DNA of 64,000 nt from Desulfovibrio sp. Fe33 (GCF_028532725.1 NZ_JAQKGU010000001.1:545170-609169); one strand, 5' to 3'. Shown: positions 40,375-49,633, counted from the first letter of the stretch. Program-made: numbers and translations. Notes: generated by a model from the letters alone, not told the origin.

Positions 40375-42483
40375 TCAAATGGGTCCGACGGTCACGCGCA
40401 GGTCGGCGACGAACGCGCCTTCCGAGTCCACCAGGATGGGGTTGAGCTCGGCCTCGCGTATTTCCGGGAAGTCCGTGGCCATCTGCGACATGGACAGCAG
40501 GATGTCCTCGATTGCCGCCAGGTTTACCGGCTCCGAACCTCGTACGCCGCGCAACAGGGGAAACGATTTGATTTCGCGGATGATGTCCTGGACGTCGTGC
40601 AGGGCCAGCGGGGCCAGCCTGTAGCCGATGTCGTTCAGGACTTCGGCGGACGGTCCGGCCAGGCAGAAGGAGATGAGCGGCCCGTACTGCGGGTCCTGGG
40701 TGAAACGGACAACGACCTCGCGGGTCTTGATCGGTCCCATGGTCTGTACCAGGCAGCCCGCGATGTAGATGTCGGGGCGTCTGCGCTGGGCGCGGGTGGT
40801 GATGTCGAGCCATGCTTCACGCACGTCTTGGGGCGTGTGCAGGTCCAGGGCGACGCCGTCCACCTCTCCTCGGCTGGCCAGGTGGGGCGATTCGATTTTG
40901 AGCGCCACGGGGTAACCCATCTTCTTGGCCGCGCGCACGGCCTGGTCCGAGGTGCGCACCAGGCGCGTTTCGGGCACGGGCAGCTCGTAGGCCGCGGCGA
41001 TGTCCATGGCGTCGTTGAAGGGCAGCTCGGTCACGCCCGCTTGGAGGGCGGCCTGGATGGTCCGCTCGGCGCGTCCCTTGTCGCGGCGGAAGCAGACTTC
41101 CACCGGGTAGGGGCGGTTCTTCCAGCGGTAGTGGGCGAGCATTGCGGAGATGGCCGTGACGGCGGGTTCCGGATAGGCGTAGCAGGGGATGCCCGCCGCA
41201 AGAAGCATGTCTCGGCCGGGGCCGACGCGCTGGTCGCCCATGAAGGAGGCGAAGATCGGCTTGTCGCAGGTCTTGGAAATGTCGATGATGGTCTGCGCCG
41301 TCTCGGTGATTTCGGCCGAGGCCGTGGGCGTGAGCAGGACGAGGATGGCGTGGGTGCTGTCGTCCTCGGCCACGGCTTCCAGGGTGGCCCGGTAGCGTTC
41401 GGCCTTGGCGTCCCCGATGATGTCGATGGGGTTGTAGATGGACGCGAAGGGCGGCAGGACCTTGGTCAGCCGCTCCAGCGTGGCCAGGGAGGGTCGGGCC
41501 AGGTTGAGCCCCGCGCCTTCACAGGCGTCGGCGGCGAGGATGCCGGGACCGCCGGAGTTGGTCACCACGGCGAGGTTCGGTCCTTGGGGCAGGGGCTGCT
41601 CGGAAAAGGCGCGCGCCAGGTCGAACAGGGTTTCCAGGCTGTCCACCCGGATGATGCCCGCCTGCTTGAAGGCCGCCAGCCCCGCTTCAACGCTCCCGGC
41701 CAGGGAGCCCGTATGGCTTGAGGTGGCCCGCGCGCCCGCCGGGGTGGTGCCCGCCTTAATCATGATGACCGGTTTCTTTTCGGTCACGGTCAGCGCCCGG
41801 GTCAGGAATTTGCGTCCGTCGTCCACGGATTCGAGATAGCCGATGATGACCTTGGTGTCCGGATCGTCGCCCAGGGCTTCGAGGACGTCCGCTTCGGACA
41901 CGCCCGCCTTGTTGCCGAGAGAGATGAATTTGGAGAACCCGATGGACTCGCCTTCGGCCCAGTCCAGAATGGCCGAGCACAGGGCGCCGCTCTGGGAGAA
42001 GAAGGAGATGGACCCCTTGGCGGGCATGGTCTGCGCGATGCTGGCGTTCAGGGAAATGGATGTGTTGAACAGGCCCAGGGTGTTGGGACCGAGCAGGGTG
42101 ATGTTCCGCCTGCGGGCCAGGTCCGCCATTTTCATCTCAAGTTCAAAACCGTCGCGCCCGGTTTCCCGGAAGCCGGCGGTGATGACGCAGATGGCGTCCA
42201 CCTGGGCGTCGGCCAGTTCCCGCATGGCTTGCAGGACCTGTTCGCGCGGCAGGACGATGATGCCGAGATCCGGCGGCCGCGGCAGGTCCGCAGCCGACGG
42301 GTAGGCGGTCAGACCGAGAATTTCTCCGCCTGCGGGATTGACGGGAAAGATTGTCCCCTTGTACCCTGCCGAGATTAAATTCGACAGGATGAGATGCCCG
42401 AGCTTGTGCGGGCTTCGGGACGCGCCGATGACGGCGATGGTTTCGGGGTTGAATAGTTCGCGCAATTGGGCTTCGGGTTGCAT
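40375..42483 (-). CDS. Acetate/acyl-CoA ligase (ADP-forming), fused alpha-beta
   Basis: 702 residues. Order: CoA-binding domain (about 1-130, FNPETIAVIGASRSPHKLG), succinyl-CoA-ligase-like domains (about 140-460) with FFSQSGALCSAILDW and the phospho-His region SSHTGSLAGS, then an ATP-grasp domain (about 490-702; VALKIESPHLASRGEVDGV, LNPILV). It converts acyl-CoA, ADP and phosphate to acid, CoA and ATP, or the reverse. No GNAT domain is attached. ATG 42483 starts where the CoA-binding domain should; there is no clear ribosome site, and only 15 bp separate it from the divergent rnc start. Confidence 0.88.
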   Translation of the reverse strand: MQPEAQLRELFNPETIAVIGASRSPHKLGHLILSNLISAGYKGTIFPVNPAGGEILGLTAYPSAADLPRPPDLGIIVLPREQVLQAMRELADAQVDAICVITAGFRETGRDGFELEMKMADLARRRNITLLGPNTLGLFNTSISLNASIAQTMPAKGSISFFSQSGALCSAILDWAEGESIGFSKFISLGNKAGVSEADVLEALGDDPDTKVIIGYLESVDDGRKFLTRALTVTEKKPVIMIKAGTTPAGARATSSHTGSLAGSVEAGLAAFKQAGIIRVDSLETLFDLARAFSEQPLPQGPNLAVVTNSGGPGILAADACEGAGLNLARPSLATLERLTKVLPPFASIYNPIDIIGDAKAERYRATLEAVAEDDSTHAILVLLTPTASAEITETAQTIIDISKTCDKPIFASFMGDQRVGPGRDMLLAAGIPCYAYPEPAVTAISAMLAHYRWKNRPYPVEVCFRRDKGRAERTIQAALQAGVTELPFNDAMDIAAAYELPVPETRLVRTSDQAVRAAKKMGYPVALKIESPHLASRGEVDGVALDLHTPQDVREAWLDITTRAQRRRPDIYIAGCLVQTMGPIKTREVVVRFTQDPQYGPLISFCLAGPSAEVLNDIGYRLAPLALHDVQDIIREIKSFPLLRGVRGSEPVNLAAIEDILLSMSQMATDFPEIREAELNPILVDSEGAFVADLRVTVGPI

Positions 42484-42498
42484 AAAAAAGGGGGTTGA

Positions 42499-43182
42499 AT
42501 GGATATCGCTGAGCTTCAGGATTGTATCCACCATAGGTTTGCCCAAGTCAAGTTCCTGGAGACCGCGCTGACCCATTCCTCGTTCGCCAATGAACAGAAC
42601 GGTTTCGAGGATAATGAGCGGCTGGAGTTTTTGGGTGACGCCGTGTTGGAGCTGTGTATTTCCGAAGAGGGTTTCAAGCGGTATCCGTCGGCTCACGAGG
42701 GACAGCTCACCCGCATCCGCTCGCAGTTGGTCAAGGAGCAGTCCTTGGCGGCCATCGCCCGGGATCTCAAACTCGACAAGTATATCCGGCTTGGGCGGGG
42801 CGAGGAGCTGCAAGGCGGCCGGGATCGCGACGCCCTGCTGGCGGACGCCTTCGAGGCCCTGCTCGGGGCGGTTTTTCTGGACAGCGGTTTCGAGGCCGCC
42901 CGGCAGACCATTCTGGAGATTTTCGAAAGCATGTGGCCCGCCCGGGCCATGCTGCCCGAGACCAAGGACTACAAGAGCCGGTTGCAGGAAGTGGCTCAGG
43001 ACCTGTTCCGCGACCGTCCGGTTTACGTGCTGGCCGGGACCAGCGGCCCCGAACACGAAAAGCTGTTCGAGGTGGAAGTGACCCTGCCGCAGGGAGAAAA
43101 GTTCCGCGGCGCGGGCACCAGCGTCAAGCGCGCCGAACAGGAATCCGCTCGCATGGCCCTCGAGTTCCTGGAAGAAGAATAG
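42499..43182 (+). CDS. rnc: Ribonuclease III
   Basis: 227 residues. The catalytic signature [14 protein letters not shown] is at about 38-51 and the second acidic cluster [13 protein letters not shown] at about 115-127; the double-stranded RNA-binding domain fills the last 70 residues ([29 protein letters not shown]). It processes rRNA precursors and structured mRNAs. AGGGGG lies seven bases before the ATG. It is not followed by era here, but ends against the convergent flagellin gene. Confidence 0.96.
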   Translation: MDIAELQDCIHHRFAQVKFLETALTHSSFANEQNGFEDNERLEFLGDAVLELCISEEGFKRYPSAHEGQLTRIRSQLVKEQSLAAIARDLKLDKYIRLGRGEELQGGRDRDALLADAFEALLGAVFLDSGFEAARQTILEIFESMWPARAMLPETKDYKSRLQEVAQDLFRDRPVYVLAGTSGPEHEKLFEVEVTLPQGEKFRGAGTSVKRAEQESARMALEFLEEE

Positions 43183-43220
43183 TCCCCATCCATAGAACAC
43201 GGCAAACGACCGGAAACCAT

Positions 43221-43243
43221 GCCCCGCGGGATGAACCGCGGGG
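43221..43243 (-). terminator. Hairpin between rnc and flagellin genes
   Basis: GCCCCGCGG pairs with CCGCGGGGC around a five-base loop. T-runs are poor on both sides, so it may act as a weak bidirectional terminator for these convergent genes. Confidence 0.6.
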
Positions 43244-43284
43244 CCGGATTCCGATCGTCTTCAGTCGCGTCCGTCCGGTTGCGA

Positions 43285-44211
43285 CTAGCCGCCGATGAGC
43301 TGCATGGCCATTCTCGGCAGGGAGTTGGCCTGTGCGAGCATGGCGACGGCGGATTGGGTGAGAATCTGGTTGCGCACGAACTCCGTCATTTCCTGCGCCA
43401 CGTCGACGTCGGAGATGCGGGATTCGGCCGCTTGCAGGTTCTCGGCCTGGATTTCCAGGTTGGTGATGGTGTTTTCCAGGCGGTTCTGCATGGAACCGAG
43501 GTTCGCGCGGATCTTGTCCTTGGAGATGATCGCCTGGTTGATGGCTTCCATGGCGGCCTGCGCCAGGGCCTGGGTGGAAATGGCCTTACCGGCGTTCTGG
43601 GCTTCCCAGGTGTCGCCGTTTCGCAACGCGGCGCTATGGCCGAGGCCGAAGGCGGATGAAGTGGAGCCCTGGATGGCTACGTAATAGTAGTCTTCCGACG
43701 AGTCGTTGCCGGTGCCGAAGTGAATCTTCAGCGGGCCGGTGGACTGCAGGCCGGTGCCGTCATGGTCCACGCCCGGATCGCCGGACAGGTTGCCGTTGAG
43801 CAGGTAAATTCCGTTGAAGTCCGTCGCATTGGCGATACGGGTGATTTCCGAGGACATTGCCTGGTACTCGGAGTCGATGATCAGCCTCTGGTCGGAGTTG
43901 TAGGTGCCGGTGGACGCCTGCATGGCCAGCTCTTTCATGCGAATGAGCTTTTCGTCGATGACCTGGAGCGCACCGTCGGCGGTCTGGATCAGCGAGATCG
44001 CGTCGGATGCGTTGCGGATGCCCTGGTGAAGGGAACTGATTTCCGAACGCATGAGCTCGCGGATGGCCAACCCGGCCGCGTCGTCGGCGGCGGTGCCGAC
44101 TCGAAGACCGGAAGACAAACGCCTGGTGGAAACGCCGAGCCGTCCATAATGCTCGGACAGATTCCTCTGGGCGTTCATCGCCATGAGGTTGTGGTTAATG
44201 ACTAAAGACAT
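43285..44211 (-). CDS. fliC: Flagellin
   Basis: 308 residues. The N-terminal D0/D1 helices (MSLVINHNLMAMNAQRNL, then STRRLSSGLRVGTAADDAAGLAI) and the C-terminal ones (LGSMQNRLENTITNLEIQAENLQAAESRISDVDVA, with ILTQSAVAMLAQAN) are standard. The variable middle is short (about 140-220), so the filament surface domain is small. It has an AAGGAGGG ribosome site and a sigma-54 promoter at 44255. It is monocistronic. The variable part holds Ser/Thr/Asn runs (TGNDSSED, GSTSS) that could be glycosylated. Confidence 0.96.
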   Translation of the reverse strand: MSLVINHNLMAMNAQRNLSEHYGRLGVSTRRLSSGLRVGTAADDAAGLAIRELMRSEISSLHQGIRNASDAISLIQTADGALQVIDEKLIRMKELAMQASTGTYNSDQRLIIDSEYQAMSSEITRIANATDFNGIYLLNGNLSGDPGVDHDGTGLQSTGPLKIHFGTGNDSSEDYYYVAIQGSTSSAFGLGHSAALRNGDTWEAQNAGKAISTQALAQAAMEAINQAIISKDKIRANLGSMQNRLENTITNLEIQAENLQAAESRISDVDVAQEMTEFVRNQILTQSAVAMLAQANSLPRMAMQLIGG

Positions 44212-44254
44212 CAGAACCCTCCTTGTTCGATTCTCAAATCCATTTGGCGAACAT

Positions 44255-44273
44255 TAAGCATCATATGTGCCAA
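44255..44273 (-). promoter_or_regulatory. Sigma-54 promoter of flagellin
   Basis: On the minus strand TTGGCACATATGATGCTTA: GG and GC are exactly ten bases apart, as the -24/-12 elements require. The start codon is 44 bp downstream of the -12 element. Confidence 0.75.
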
Positions 44274-45221
44274 CTTAACTTTGTTAAGTAATATTGAGGT
44301 TCTGTGTATCTAAATAAAGTCTAGAAGGGCCATTTTTTCCCCTCGTTGCCGAGGTGTGGAAGCCTTGTCCGTCAATGGTTCGTCAATATTTGCCGCCTGA
44401 CGACGTCGAAGAGCGGGGGGTTTTTGTTCGCCTTGCAGGCGGGTTATGGAGGGGGTTGCTGTTGAGGAGGGAGCTTTTTCGCGGGAAGGTGCGCTAGCTT
44501 GTTGAGGCGGGAGCGCCTTTGGCGCGAGAGCCAGTGAAGGGGCTTTGCCCCTTCAGCCTCCATGCCCTCCCGGCGGGGTCCATTTCTTTTGCTGGCCCAA
44601 AAGAAATAGACGAAAGAAAAGGGCCTTTTCCTAGCGCGGCCGCCCCCGGGATCATCGGCAAGAATCCGATCCGCTCGGGTCGGCTCCATCCGAGCAAAGG
44701 TATAAGCCCTTTCCCGGTGCTCGGCTTCCCATTCTCTTAGGTCCTTCCTACCTCGTCACCGGAGCCGCCGCCCCTTCGCGGTCGGCTTCTAGGCCGCTGA
44801 TCCAGGGCTGGTGCTCGTAGGGGGGCTAGTTGCGTACAAACACCTTTGGGATGGATTGGGGTAGCGGCTATGGGGACGAAGGGCAGGGAATAAGGTCTAT
44901 CGAGTTGGAAGAACGGGCCTCGCTTGCGCGGGAGACGTTCGAAAGCCGGGGCCTAGAGCCTGTCTGAAGCGGCGAAGCGTAGGCCGACTGCGTCCGTCGC
45001 AGACGGACATCCTGTCGGGCAGCGAAAGCCGCTACAGGCTCTTGGCCACTGCTTTCGGGAGCTGCAAGGGCCGAAAAGCGCAGTTTTTGCTTCCTTTTTT
45101 CTGCGCCAGCAAAAAAGGAAGTCGCCGTAAAGGCGAAACAAAACGTAAGGAGAACGCGCACAGTCTGCCGCGAAGCGCGACAATACTCCCGCGCTACCTC
45201 TCCGCCCTTCCTCCCTGTTCA
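44274..45221. other. Gene-free, structured 0.95-kb stretch between fliC and flgE
   Basis: No coding region is supported on either strand. It is AT-rich near fliC (promoter upstream DNA), then holds a series of inverted repeats: GCGCC-TTT-GGCGC near 44510, TTTCTTTT-GCTGGCCC-AAAAGAAA near 44584, the long folded element at 44955-45042, and CTTCCTTTTTT with AAAAAAGGAAG at about 45090-45121. Frames of 60-100 codons cross it, but they only read the repeats. Confidence 0.6.
44955..45042. other. 88-nt element predicted to fold into one extended hairpin
   Basis: Nested pairs in order: AGAGCCTGT (44955-44963) with ACAGGCTCT (45034-45042), AGCGGC (44968-44973) with GCCGCT (45028-45033), CCGAC (44984-44988) with GTCGG (45014-45018), and GTCCGTC (44992-44998) with GACGGAC (45002-45008). 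That makes 27 base pairs with small internal loops. It could be a small RNA, an mRNA leader or a DNA cruciform; the strand is not known. Confidence 0.55.
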
Positions 45222-45266
45222 ACAAAAAAAAGGCGGCCCCGCTGTGCATCGCACTGCGGGGCCGCC
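45222..45266 (-). terminator. Rho-independent terminator of the fliK-flgD-flgE operon
   Basis: GGCGGCCCCGC and GCGGGGCCGCC form an 11-bp stem; on the minus strand a run of eight T follows. It lies about 85 bp beyond the flgE stop. Confidence 0.92.
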
Positions 45267-45350
45267 GGGTGTGCCCTGCCCCCTGTGGGTAGCAGGGGGC
45301 GCTTGGAGAAGGACGTCTATCAGTATGGGTTACTTGAGACCTTTGTCGGG

Positions 45351-47027
45351 TTACCGCTTCATGGAGATGACTTCGCCGAGCATCGAATCCACGGTGGTGA
45401 TAACCTTGGTGTTGGCCTGGAAGCCGCGCTGGGTGGTAATCATGCTGACGAATTGCGTGGCCATGTCCACGTTGGACATTTCCAGGGAATTGCCGTCGAT
45501 GGTTCCCTTGCCGGTACTGCCCGCCTGGCCGGTGAGGGCCGGGCCGGATTCCAGGGTCTCCGAGAACAGGTTGCCGCCTTCGCGCCGCAGTCCGTGCTTG
45601 TTGGTGAAGGTGGCGAGGGTGACGGCGTAGAGTTCCAGGACCTGCCCGTTGGAGTAGTGACCGGAGATGATGCCTTCGCGGGAGACCGAGATGTTCTGCA
45701 GGATGCCCGCGGAGTAGCCGTTCTGGCTCTGGTACAAAGTGGAGGAGCCGCCGGTGTCGAAGCTCTGGGTGGCCAGGGCGCTGACTGCCGGGTCCTTGAA
45801 GTTGGCCAGGTATCCGGTGTTGCCGATGTTGTTGCCGACCATGGCCGCAGTGGTGGGCAGATTGCCCAGGCCGCCGCCCCAGCCGATGGTCACGGCTCCG
45901 TTGCCGTTGCTCGACAGGTTCTTGTTGGAGATGCCGAAGTCGATCTGGATGGGCGTGGCGTCGACGGCTTCAGCCGTGCTGGCGTTGGATTTGCCCAGGA
46001 AGTTGGCCGTGCAGACCGGGAAGCCGCTGGTGGAGAAATTGGCCAGGCTCCAGTTGTTCAGGTCCTTGATGTTGGCGCCGCCGTTGGACTTGAGCGTGTA
46101 TGCGCTCATGCCCGAGAGCTGGCCGGTGGTGAAGGTCAGGGTGCCGACCATGAGCACGCCTGCGGCCGAGGTCCGGCCCTCGCCGATGGAGGTCATCATG
46201 CCGTTCGCGCCGGAAAGGACGCGGCGGTCCGCGTTGGGCTCGCAGGTGACCATGTATTCCCAGACGGTGTTGCCGCCCGCGTTGCTCATGGTGACGGGGT
46301 CGAAGTACACGGTCAGGTTGTGGGCCGTGCCGATGTCGTCATAGACCTTGAGCGTGGTCGAGTATCCGTAAAGGGTGGATGCCAGCGGTGTTTCGGCCGA
46401 ACCGTCCCAGTTGTTGAACATGGCGAAATAGGGATTGTCCGAACTGGTGGAGCTGTCAGCGGCCGAAGGGTCCAGGTTGGTGACGATGGACACGTTGGTG
46501 GTCGCGTTGGGCTCGGACTGGAAATTCTCCATGCGGATGTTGGTCGGCGTGCCGATGATCCGGGCGGAGTTGGAGCTTTCCGTGGTGCTCGACGAGGTCG
46601 TCGTCACCGTGGTGGTGTTGCGCTCGATCTCCCATCCCTGGAGTACGTAGCCGTGGGGGTCCACCAGGTATCCGTCACTGTCGAAGCGGAAGTTGCCCGC
46701 CCTGGTGTAGTATTTCATGTCCTCGCCCATGGGGGAGACCACGAAAAGTCCTTCGCCGGAAATGGCCATGTCCGTGGCTTCGGTGGACGACTCCAGCGCG
46801 CCCTGGCCCCAGTCGGAGTAGATGGTCGACACGCGCACGCCTCGTCCCACCTGGCCCACGCCGTTGACCGTGGCGAAGTCGGCGCTGGCGAGGTCCTCGA
46901 ACTGCATCATGGCGCCCTTGAAGCCCGTGGTGTTCACGTTGGCCAGGTTGTTGCCGATGACCGTCATGCGTTCCGAGTGTACCGTCAGGCCGGAAATACC
47001 CGAGAACAGTGATGCTCCTAAACCCAT
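45351..47027 (-). CDS. flgE: Flagellar hook protein FlgE
   Basis: 558 residues. The N-terminus SLFSGISGLTVHSERMTVIGNNLANVNTTGFKGAMMQF is the rod/hook family signature, and the C-terminus VDMATQFVSMITTQRGFQANTKVITTVDSMLGEVI is typical of FlgE. The length fits the longer hook proteins of this group. The middle carries Ser/Thr/Asn-rich surface domains. AGGAGGTTAAT gives a strong ribosome site; it is the third gene after fliK and flgD. Confidence 0.95.
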   Translation of the reverse strand: MGLGASLFSGISGLTVHSERMTVIGNNLANVNTTGFKGAMMQFEDLASADFATVNGVGQVGRGVRVSTIYSDWGQGALESSTEATDMAISGEGLFVVSPMGEDMKYYTRAGNFRFDSDGYLVDPHGYVLQGWEIERNTTTVTTTSSSTTESSNSARIIGTPTNIRMENFQSEPNATTNVSIVTNLDPSAADSSTSSDNPYFAMFNNWDGSAETPLASTLYGYSTTLKVYDDIGTAHNLTVYFDPVTMSNAGGNTVWEYMVTCEPNADRRVLSGANGMMTSIGEGRTSAAGVLMVGTLTFTTGQLSGMSAYTLKSNGGANIKDLNNWSLANFSTSGFPVCTANFLGKSNASTAEAVDATPIQIDFGISNKNLSSNGNGAVTIGWGGGLGNLPTTAAMVGNNIGNTGYLANFKDPAVSALATQSFDTGGSSTLYQSQNGYSAGILQNISVSREGIISGHYSNGQVLELYAVTLATFTNKHGLRREGGNLFSETLESGPALTGQAGSTGKGTIDGNSLEMSNVDMATQFVSMITTQRGFQANTKVITTVDSMLGEVISMKR

Positions 47028-47101
47028 ATTAACCTCCTAATCTCTTCTCCAAGAGTCCCGGACCGCCGTCGGCCCGGAGTGAAATATTCCTTGGCTGCCG
47101 C

Positions 47102-47851
47102 CTATGCGTCGTCGTCCGCGTCGTTGCCTTCATCCGAAGTGTCGGTCGCGTCGACAACGGAGGACGCGTCGGGGTCGACGACTTCCTTGACGTTGAGCAT
47201 GTTGACGAACCTGCCGTCTTCGAGGCGCAGATACTGGGTGCCGTTCTCCGTGACCACGCCGTCCACCCGGCCGGAAATCTCGGTCTGGACCATGACGTAG
47301 TCGCCGTCGAGGTCCTGGCCGAGGATGCCCACTCCATATTGGCCGTCGGGCAGCAGGTCGCCGTTTTCGTTCTTCCCGTCCCAGGTGTACTGGTAGGTTC
47401 CGGCTTCCTTGCTGCCGAGCTCCACGGTCCGGACGATGGCTCCTTCGGAGTCGTAAATATTCATCATGATGCTGGTCACGGCCTCGCCGAAGCCGTAGTA
47501 GATGGTCGAGGAGTTGCCTTCGTTCAGGCTGACCTTGTAGCCCTCGGCCTTGACTTCCTTGCCGATGAAGCTGACGGCGGTGAGCATGTCGTTCTGGGAC
47601 ATGCTTTCATTCAGCGTGTTGATGCCGTCGTTGATGTTGGTCAACTGCTCCAGGCTGGAGAACTCCGCCAACTGGGAGGTCATTTCCGTGTCCTCCATGG
47701 GGTTGAGCGGGTCCTGATGCGTGAGCTGCGCCACCAGAATGGTCAGGAAGGCGTCCTGGTCCAGGCTCGTTTTATGGTCGGGCGAGTTGGAAGCGGTAAG
47801 CCGCTCTTCCTGTTGCCCGAGATATACTCCGGTAGTGTCTACGTAACCCAT
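47102..47851 (-). CDS. flgD: Flagellar hook assembly (cap) protein FlgD
   Basis: 249 residues. The conserved N-terminal LDQDAFLTILVAQLTHQDPLNPMEDTEMTSQLAEFSSLEQL is the FlgD hallmark; the C-terminal half has the FLN/Tudor-like domains (NIYDSEGAIVRTVELGSKEAGTYQYTWDGKNENG). It caps the growing hook. It ends in an Asp-rich tail (DTSDEGNDADDDA). It follows fliK by 12 bp and precedes flgE by 74 bp. Confidence 0.95.
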   Translation of the reverse strand: MGYVDTTGVYLGQQEERLTASNSPDHKTSLDQDAFLTILVAQLTHQDPLNPMEDTEMTSQLAEFSSLEQLTNINDGINTLNESMSQNDMLTAVSFIGKEVKAEGYKVSLNEGNSSTIYYGFGEAVTSIMMNIYDSEGAIVRTVELGSKEAGTYQYTWDGKNENGDLLPDGQYGVGILGQDLDGDYVMVQTEISGRVDGVVTENGTQYLRLEDGRFVNMLNVKEVVDPDASSVVDATDTSDEGNDADDDA

Positions 47852-47863
47852 GATAGCCCTCGT

Positions 47864-49633
47864 TTACGCGATAAGGTGCAAACCCTGATCGGAAGGAATT
47901 ACCCGTTCCCCGGCAGATTGCACGTCCCGGGCCATACCGCCCGCGTTTTGCTCCCGCATGGTGCGCATGTGGTTGCGCATGGCGATCATGGCTTCCCTTT
48001 CGCGGGACAGGTTGTGCTCGCTTTCGCCGAACCATCCGTTGAAGCTCTGGTTGTCGGCGAGCCCTGCCTGGACATCCAGTTTCTCCACTTTCAGCCCTTG
48101 AGCTTCTAAAGAATTCTTAATGATATTAAGGTTGTCCGCGATGACCTTGTGGGAGTCGGTGTTCTCGGCGCGGATGGTGGCGCTGACCTCCTTGCCCTGG
48201 ACCGAGAGGACGATGGACAGCTTGCCGAGATTCTCGGGAGTGAGTTGCAGGGTGAGTTGCCTGGCCCCGTTTTTCAGGGTCTTGATGATCGCCTGGTCCA
48301 CCTGCTTGAGAACCTTGGGGGCGGAAACTTTTTCCCAGGCCCGTGCCTTGGACCCGGTCGCGGATTGCTGGACCGGGACGGCCTTGGCTTCGGCGTTGAC
48401 GGCCTCGGCGTCCCTGACGGCGGCGTCGGTCTTGCCGGAGCCGTCCTCCCGGGCCTTGTCGAAGAAATTGTTCCACTTGCGGTCGTGGTCGGCCTCGGGG
48501 TCGAGTTCCTTTTCGTTCGCCTCGCCCTGGACAGGCGTTTCGGTCTTGATCTCCGTCTTGTCGCCCGTCGGCTGTTGCGCCTGTCTGCGGACCGTGTTGT
48601 CGGGCGCGGCGTCCCTGCGCGACCTGAACGCCTGGGCAAGCTGTTCGCGGACCTCGGTGTCGGGCTTGTCTTCGGCCACCCGGGGCTTGAGATCAATGGC
48701 TTCGTCCACCTGGGTCGCCGCGGAACTCTCCTTGTGATTGTCGCCCATGACTGCGGCAAACGCCTTGCCCACGGCCTTGACGAGCTTCTGGTCCTTCCTG
48801 TCCAGCCCGGCCAGTTCCTGGCGGATGCTGGTGAAGGCCTGCTTCACGTCCTTGGGCAGGGTGTTGGCGGCGAAGAGTTCCTGGAGCTGGGAGACGAATT
48901 CCCTTGAGAGTCCCATGGCCGAGACGAAAGCTTCGACTTCATCCTTGCTGAACAGGAGCTGCTGGTCCTGCGGCATGGCGTCGAGCCGCGCCTCCACCTG
49001 CTTCAGGACCTTGTCGAACTGTCCCTTTCCCAACTGGTCGATGAGTTTCGAGGATTCCTTTTCGGAGAAACCGAGCTTGTTGAAGAATCCGGCGAGGGAC
49101 GTCTTCTGTTCGTCGGTCATGCCGCTCTTGCGGGATTCGGCCAGCTTCCGGGCGATAGTGGAGACGAATTGGCCCCAGGTCATGCCCTCTTTGGAGTCGA
49201 CCTGCTCTTCGATGGCGGCGATCTCCTCGTCGGACATGCCGTATTCCTTGAGGTCGTCGCGGACAGCATCCAGGTCTTCCCTGGTCATGCGGCTTTCAAG
49301 CCCTTGCTTGTCCGCCGTCTCCTCCACCTCCTGGGCGGTTTCGGAAATCTTGGTCCCGGTTGCGGTGACGGCCGTATTCCCCTCTTCTTCCTCTTCCTCG
49401 GTGCCGGGCGTGGAATCGAGCATCTTTTCCCTGTGCGCCACCGGGGCCAGGGAGAGTTCGTTTTCGACTCTCTCGGTGTGTTCATTGAACAGCTCGGCGA
49501 AGAGGGCGCGCTTCTCGTCCTTCGCGTCGGCAATGGCGGCCTGGGCGGTACTCGTGCCCGAGGTTGCCATCTTGACCAACTGGACGGATGCGGTGGAAGC
49601 CGCTTCCTGGGCGATGCCGGGAATATTTTGCAT
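47864..49633 (-). CDS. fliK: Flagellar hook-length control protein FliK
   Basis: 589 residues from ATG 49633 (AGGAG ribosome site). The long, acidic, low-complexity N-terminal part acts as the length ruler in this family. The C-terminal 130 residues have the FliK core: GARQLTLQLTPENLGKLSIVLSVQGKEVSATIRAEN and LEAQGLKVEKLDVQ. It also holds a segment with EF-hand-like or calcium-like spacing (SDEEIAAIEEQVDSKEGM, near 160-180), which I do not assign. First gene of the fliK-flgD-flgE operon. Confidence 0.9.
   Translation of the reverse strand: MQNIPGIAQEAASTASVQLVKMATSGTSTAQAAIADAKDEKRALFAELFNEHTERVENELSLAPVAHREKMLDSTPGTEEEEEEGNTAVTATGTKISETAQEVEETADKQGLESRMTREDLDAVRDDLKEYGMSDEEIAAIEEQVDSKEGMTWGQFVSTIARKLAESRKSGMTDEQKTSLAGFFNKLGFSEKESSKLIDQLGKGQFDKVLKQVEARLDAMPQDQQLLFSKDEVEAFVSAMGLSREFVSQLQELFAANTLPKDVKQAFTSIRQELAGLDRKDQKLVKAVGKAFAAVMGDNHKESSAATQVDEAIDLKPRVAEDKPDTEVREQLAQAFRSRRDAAPDNTVRRQAQQPTGDKTEIKTETPVQGEANEKELDPEADHDRKWNNFFDKAREDGSGKTDAAVRDAEAVNAEAKAVPVQQSATGSKARAWEKVSAPKVLKQVDQAIIKTLKNGARQLTLQLTPENLGKLSIVLSVQGKEVSATIRAENTDSHKVIADNLNIIKNSLEAQGLKVEKLDVQAGLADNQSFNGWFGESEHNLSREREAMIAMRNHMRTMREQNAGGMARDVQSAGERVIPSDQGLHLIA

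Noticed and set aside
42484..43200. N-terminal extension of the acyl-CoA ligase to 941 residues
   Set aside because: The extension lies entirely antisense to rnc and adds nothing family-like; the CoA-binding domain starts at 42483.
44444..44697. 80-codon frames near 44.5 kb
   Set aside because: They follow inverted-repeat DNA on several frames at once and have no ribosome site or family resemblance.
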